Shown here in pieces: positions 32,931-34,715 of a stretch of 34,715 nt of DNA. The position numbers were made by a program, and so were the translations under genes. This DNA comes from an uncultured Bacillota bacterium (GTDB taxonomy: Bacteria > Bacillota > Clostridia > Oscillospirales > Oscillospiraceae). The notes below the pieces were generated by a model. It was not told the origin of the DNA and made no database searches. It saw nothing but the letters and a program-made list of their open reading frames with translations. Numbering within the stretch: the first letter of the stretch is position 1; the number at the start of each line of letters is the position of its first letter. Where the stretch lies: NCBI GenBank assembly GCA_937890735.1, contig CALACZ010000165.1, forward strand, positions 1-34,715, given 5' to 3'.

Positions 32931-33007
32931 GCGCTCGTAGCTCAGCTGGATAGAGTGACAGACTCCGACTCTGTAGGTCGCACGTTCGAATCGTGTCGGG
33001 CGTACCA
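32931..33007 (+). tRNA. tRNA-Arg, anticodon CCG
   Basis: Seventy-seven bases including an encoded CCA end. All arms fold: acceptor GCGCTCG with CGGGCGT (with wobble pairs), D stem GCTC with GAGT, anticodon stem ACAGA with TCTGT around CTCCGAC (anticodon CCG, reading codon CGG), a 5-nt variable loop, and T stem GCACG with CGTGT around TTCGAAT. It is expressed from the promoter upstream of the half copy and ends at a strong terminator. Confidence 0.95.
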
Positions 33008-33044
33008 AAAATCCCGTGAAATCATATGATTTCACGGGATTTTT
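33007..33044. terminator. 38-bp perfect palindrome, terminator of tRNA-Arg and of the integrase remnant
   Basis: Positions 33007-33025 and 33026-33044 are exact reverse complements with AAAAA and TTTTT ends, giving an intrinsic terminator in both directions. The first base overlaps the last base of the tRNA CCA. Confidence 0.92.
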
Positions 33045-33112
33045 ATATAAGATTGTTCTGATTATCTGTTTCACAGCATAGCACAACCGAATAGAGCTTT
33101 TTGGGAGATAGC

Positions 33113-33724
33113 TTAGATTTCCAAGCTGCTCTGCATGATCTGACTGGCGGCTTTTTTGTTCTTATCGAAGGCGTGCGTGTAGATATCCAGCGTGGTCGAC
33201 GGTTGGCTGTGTCCGAGCAATCCTGCAACTGTGCCAACGTCCGTGCCGCTGGCAATGAACAGGGTTGCCGCCGTGTGGCGCAGGCTGTGGACATTCAAGT
33301 CCGTCGGCAGATCATTCGCCTTGAGAATTTTCTTGAATCGCCATGTGAAGGTCGACGGTGTCATGGGCAGTTTGCAGCCCTTCCGACGAAACACATAATC
33401 GTCTTTGGTTTGCTTGCGCCGGTCGTAACGCTCGGTTTCGGCGGCGCAGAAGGCTTCGTACTCGCGGAGCAGGCTTTCCATTTCAGCAGAGAAGTACACA
33501 TAACGATTGCCAGCTTTGGTTTTCGGCGCTTTCACGATGATTTCGTCACCGGTAGTCTTCACGGCATTCCGGCAGACATGGATGCTCCGCTCGGCGTAGT
33601 TGATATCCTCCCATTTGAGTGCGCAGCATTCGCCGCGCCGCATTCCGGTGGCGATGATGAGCTTGAAGTAGGTTTCGTGTAAGATGCTCACGGTTTCCAG
33701 CGCCTGAATCAGCTTTTTTAGGTT
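33113..33724 (-). pseudogene. Tyrosine recombinase (integrase) remnant B: catalytic domain without N-terminus
   Basis: About 203 residues of a phage/ICE-type integrase are readable, from LKKLIQALETVS to the normal C-terminal KKAASQIMQSSLEI. Every catalytic residue is present: Arg in TGMRRGE, Lys in KTKAGNR, HSLRH, LLGHS and the nucleophile Tyr in LDIYTHAF. The arm-binding and core-binding domains are missing. Upstream of LKK the frame enters a different gene read out of frame, so an open frame to 34066 is not a real protein. The fragment is adjacent to tRNA-Arg, the usual integration target, and would most likely be inactive for integration. Confidence 0.85.
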
Positions 33725-33996
33725 CGTTCGAGGAATGACGTATCGCCATGACCGGCGAGGTCTGCGACTGTATTCTTGTCCACACCTTCGTGCAAGAGCG
33801 TTGAAACGAAAAAGTGGCGGAGCGTATGCAGGTGATAGGCTTTCGGCAGGCCGATTTCCGCAAACAGGGATTTCAGATGCTTGCTGAACGTGTCCGGGTG
33901 GATGAGTGTGCCGTCGTCTTTTGTAAAAATGTACGCTGGGAATGGAACGCCTTCTTCGTCTTGGAGTCTCATCTTGCGATAGAGGTGGCAACGCAT
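33718..33996 (-). pseudogene. Tyrosine recombinase (integrase) remnant A: C-terminal piece lacking its nucleophile
   Basis: In another minus-strand frame, residues such as YIFTKDDGTLIHPDTFSKHL, LHTLRHFFVSTLLHEG (the H-x-x-R motif) and ADLAGHGDTSFLERT belong to the C-terminal half of a second integrase. The frame stops at the exact point where the nucleophile Tyr (ERTY) would come. It is joined to remnant B, so a deletion between two integrase genes is likely. The upstream end disappears near 33996, where a plus-strand sigma factor gene starts. Confidence 0.75.
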
Positions 33997-34715
33997 GACG
34001 AACGAAGAATTGTACCGGCAATATCTCAGCGGCGACACGGAAGCCTTCGAGCAGCTCTATCTGCAAATGCAGGGATTCATTGCTTCTGTTGCAAAGGACG
34101 CTGCGCAGAGCTTTGGCTGCGCGGACAAAGAAACGCTGGATGAACTATGCGCCGAAGGCGCGCTAGAGCTTTGTGAGCGCCTTTCCACCGGGGAGTATGA
34201 TGAGAATCGCGGAAAACTGACTACATATCTGTCCCCATTTCTGCGTGGCAAGATGTACCGTTATTTGGAGGCAAACGTCGGTGCGCTGGCGCTGCCTAAG
34301 GATGAAATGCAGCGCATAAAGCAGGCGCAGCGGCTGCACAAGGAGGAGAAGGTTTCTCCGGATGAAGTTGCACATACACTCGGCGTTTCCGCAGAGAAAG
34401 CCGCGCAGCTGATCGGCTGCAAGACGAAGCCGCTTTCTGTCTCTGCGCTTTCAGGAGACGATTCGGACGATGATCCGCTTGCGTGGCTGTTGCTCGATCA
34501 GCATACCCTTACGCCGGAACAGACCGTTTACCGGCAGGTCTGCACAGAGGAACTGGAGCAGCTTTTTCACACACTCAGCGCGAAAGACCGTGCAATCCTC
34601 GGTCATACCTACGGCGTGTTCGGCTACGAAAAGCTGTCTGCGAACGAACTGGGCCTGCGTGAAATGCTCTCACCGGACGGCGTGACCAAAGCCAGGAAAG
34701 CTGCACTGGAGCGCC
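33995..34715 (+). CDS. Sigma-70-family RNA polymerase sigma factor-like protein (3'-truncated by window)
   Basis: Two hundred and forty residues are open from ATG 33995 to the window end. They begin MTNEELYRQYLSGDTEAFEQ, a sigma-factor region-2 lead-in. The segment YDENRGKLTTYLSPFLRGKM is typical of region 2, VSPDEVAHTLGVSAEKAAQL of region 3, and LFHTLSAKDRAILGHTYGVFG of region 4 (helix before the DNA-reading helix). AGAGGTGG lies about seven bases before the ATG. Similar proteins are carried by integrative and conjugative elements of Clostridia. Base composition appears lower in G+C than the metabolic genes to the left (not counted). The start is back to back with integrase remnant A and it may belong to the same mobile element. 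Confidence 0.8.
   Translation, partial: MTNEELYRQYLSGDTEAFEQLYLQMQGFIASVAKDAAQSFGCADKETLDELCAEGALELCERLSTGEYDENRGKLTTYLSPFLRGKMYRYLEANVGALALPKDEMQRIKQAQRLHKEEKVSPDEVAHTLGVSAEKAAQLIGCKTKPLSVSALSGDDSDDDPLAWLLLDQHTLTPEQTVYRQVCTEELEQLFHTLSAKDRAILGHTYGVFGYEKLSANELGLREMLSPDGVTKARKAALER

Noticed and set aside
32889..33086. 65-codon minus-strand frame reading through tRNA-Arg
   Set aside because: It is the reverse complement of the tRNA and its terminator, a common false gene call.
33725..34066. N-terminal extension of integrase B to a start near 34066
   Set aside because: The extension is Arg/Pro/Ser-rich text that overlaps integrase A out of frame and has no recombinase N-terminal features.
1..34715. 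CRISPR array, insertion-sequence transposase, or rRNA genes
   Set aside because: No regularly spaced direct repeats, no transposase frames and no rRNA-like sequence were seen. The repeats in 2-6622 are protein-coding.

Overview
The window looks like a chromosomal segment of a G+C-rich, Gram-positive Clostridia-type bacterium, probably an Oscillospiraceae/Ruminococcaceae-like gut commensal. The reasons are strong AGGAGG ribosome sites, sigma-A type promoters, lipoproteins with LVAC lipoboxes, an S-layer-homology surface protein, and BMP, TAXI-TRAP and CUT1 transporters. The organism is inferred from content only; no database search was possible.

Layout. (1) 2-6622 (+): the C-terminal 2,200 residues of a giant repeat-rich surface protein ending in three SLH domains. 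(2) 6686-13768 (-): a nucleoside salvage cluster with a BMP-type lipoprotein, a double-domain ATPase, two permeases and two tandem nucleoside hydrolases. An adenosine deaminase (13970-14986, +) diverges from it across a compact two-promoter region that contains a 13-bp inverted repeat. Together these would import nucleosides, deaminate adenosine to inosine and release base and ribose. (3) 15029-15541 (-): an isochorismatase/nicotinamidase-like hydrolase. (4) 15705-18125 (+): a tightly overlapping MarR regulator, alpha-oxoamine synthase and short-chain reductase operon. It resembles the first two steps of sphingoid-base synthesis and is the most interesting unassigned system here. (5) 18126-18657: a gene-free stretch with a composite inverted-repeat element, then a promoter with a perfect LacI/CcpA-type operator. 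(6) 18658-26934 (+): maltodextrin uptake and breakdown, with a binding protein, two permeases, a LacI regulator, 4-alpha-glucanotransferase and glycogen/maltodextrin phosphorylase. No ATPase is present. (7) 27034-29309 (+): a D-aminoacylase-type amidohydrolase and a DnaQ-fold exonuclease. (8) 29357-32463 (-): a TAXI-type TRAP transporter (binding lipoprotein plus fused DctQM permease). (9) 32685-34715: tRNA-Arg(CCG) preceded by a duplicated 5' half-tRNA, then two truncated tyrosine-recombinase remnants joined head to tail, then the start of a sigma-70-family gene that runs off the window. This is the scar, or the left edge, of a mobile element.

Recurring themes. All three solute-binding-protein genes are followed, before the next transporter gene, by a strong stem-loop with a 4-nt loop, consistent with making more binding protein than membrane components. 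The two purine-transporter permeases each start inside the preceding gene with an identical 8-nt overlap. Several starts are non-ATG (TTG for the phosphorylase and the TRAP permease, GTG for the MarR and SDR genes), each supported by a well-placed Shine-Dalgarno sequence or by overlap.
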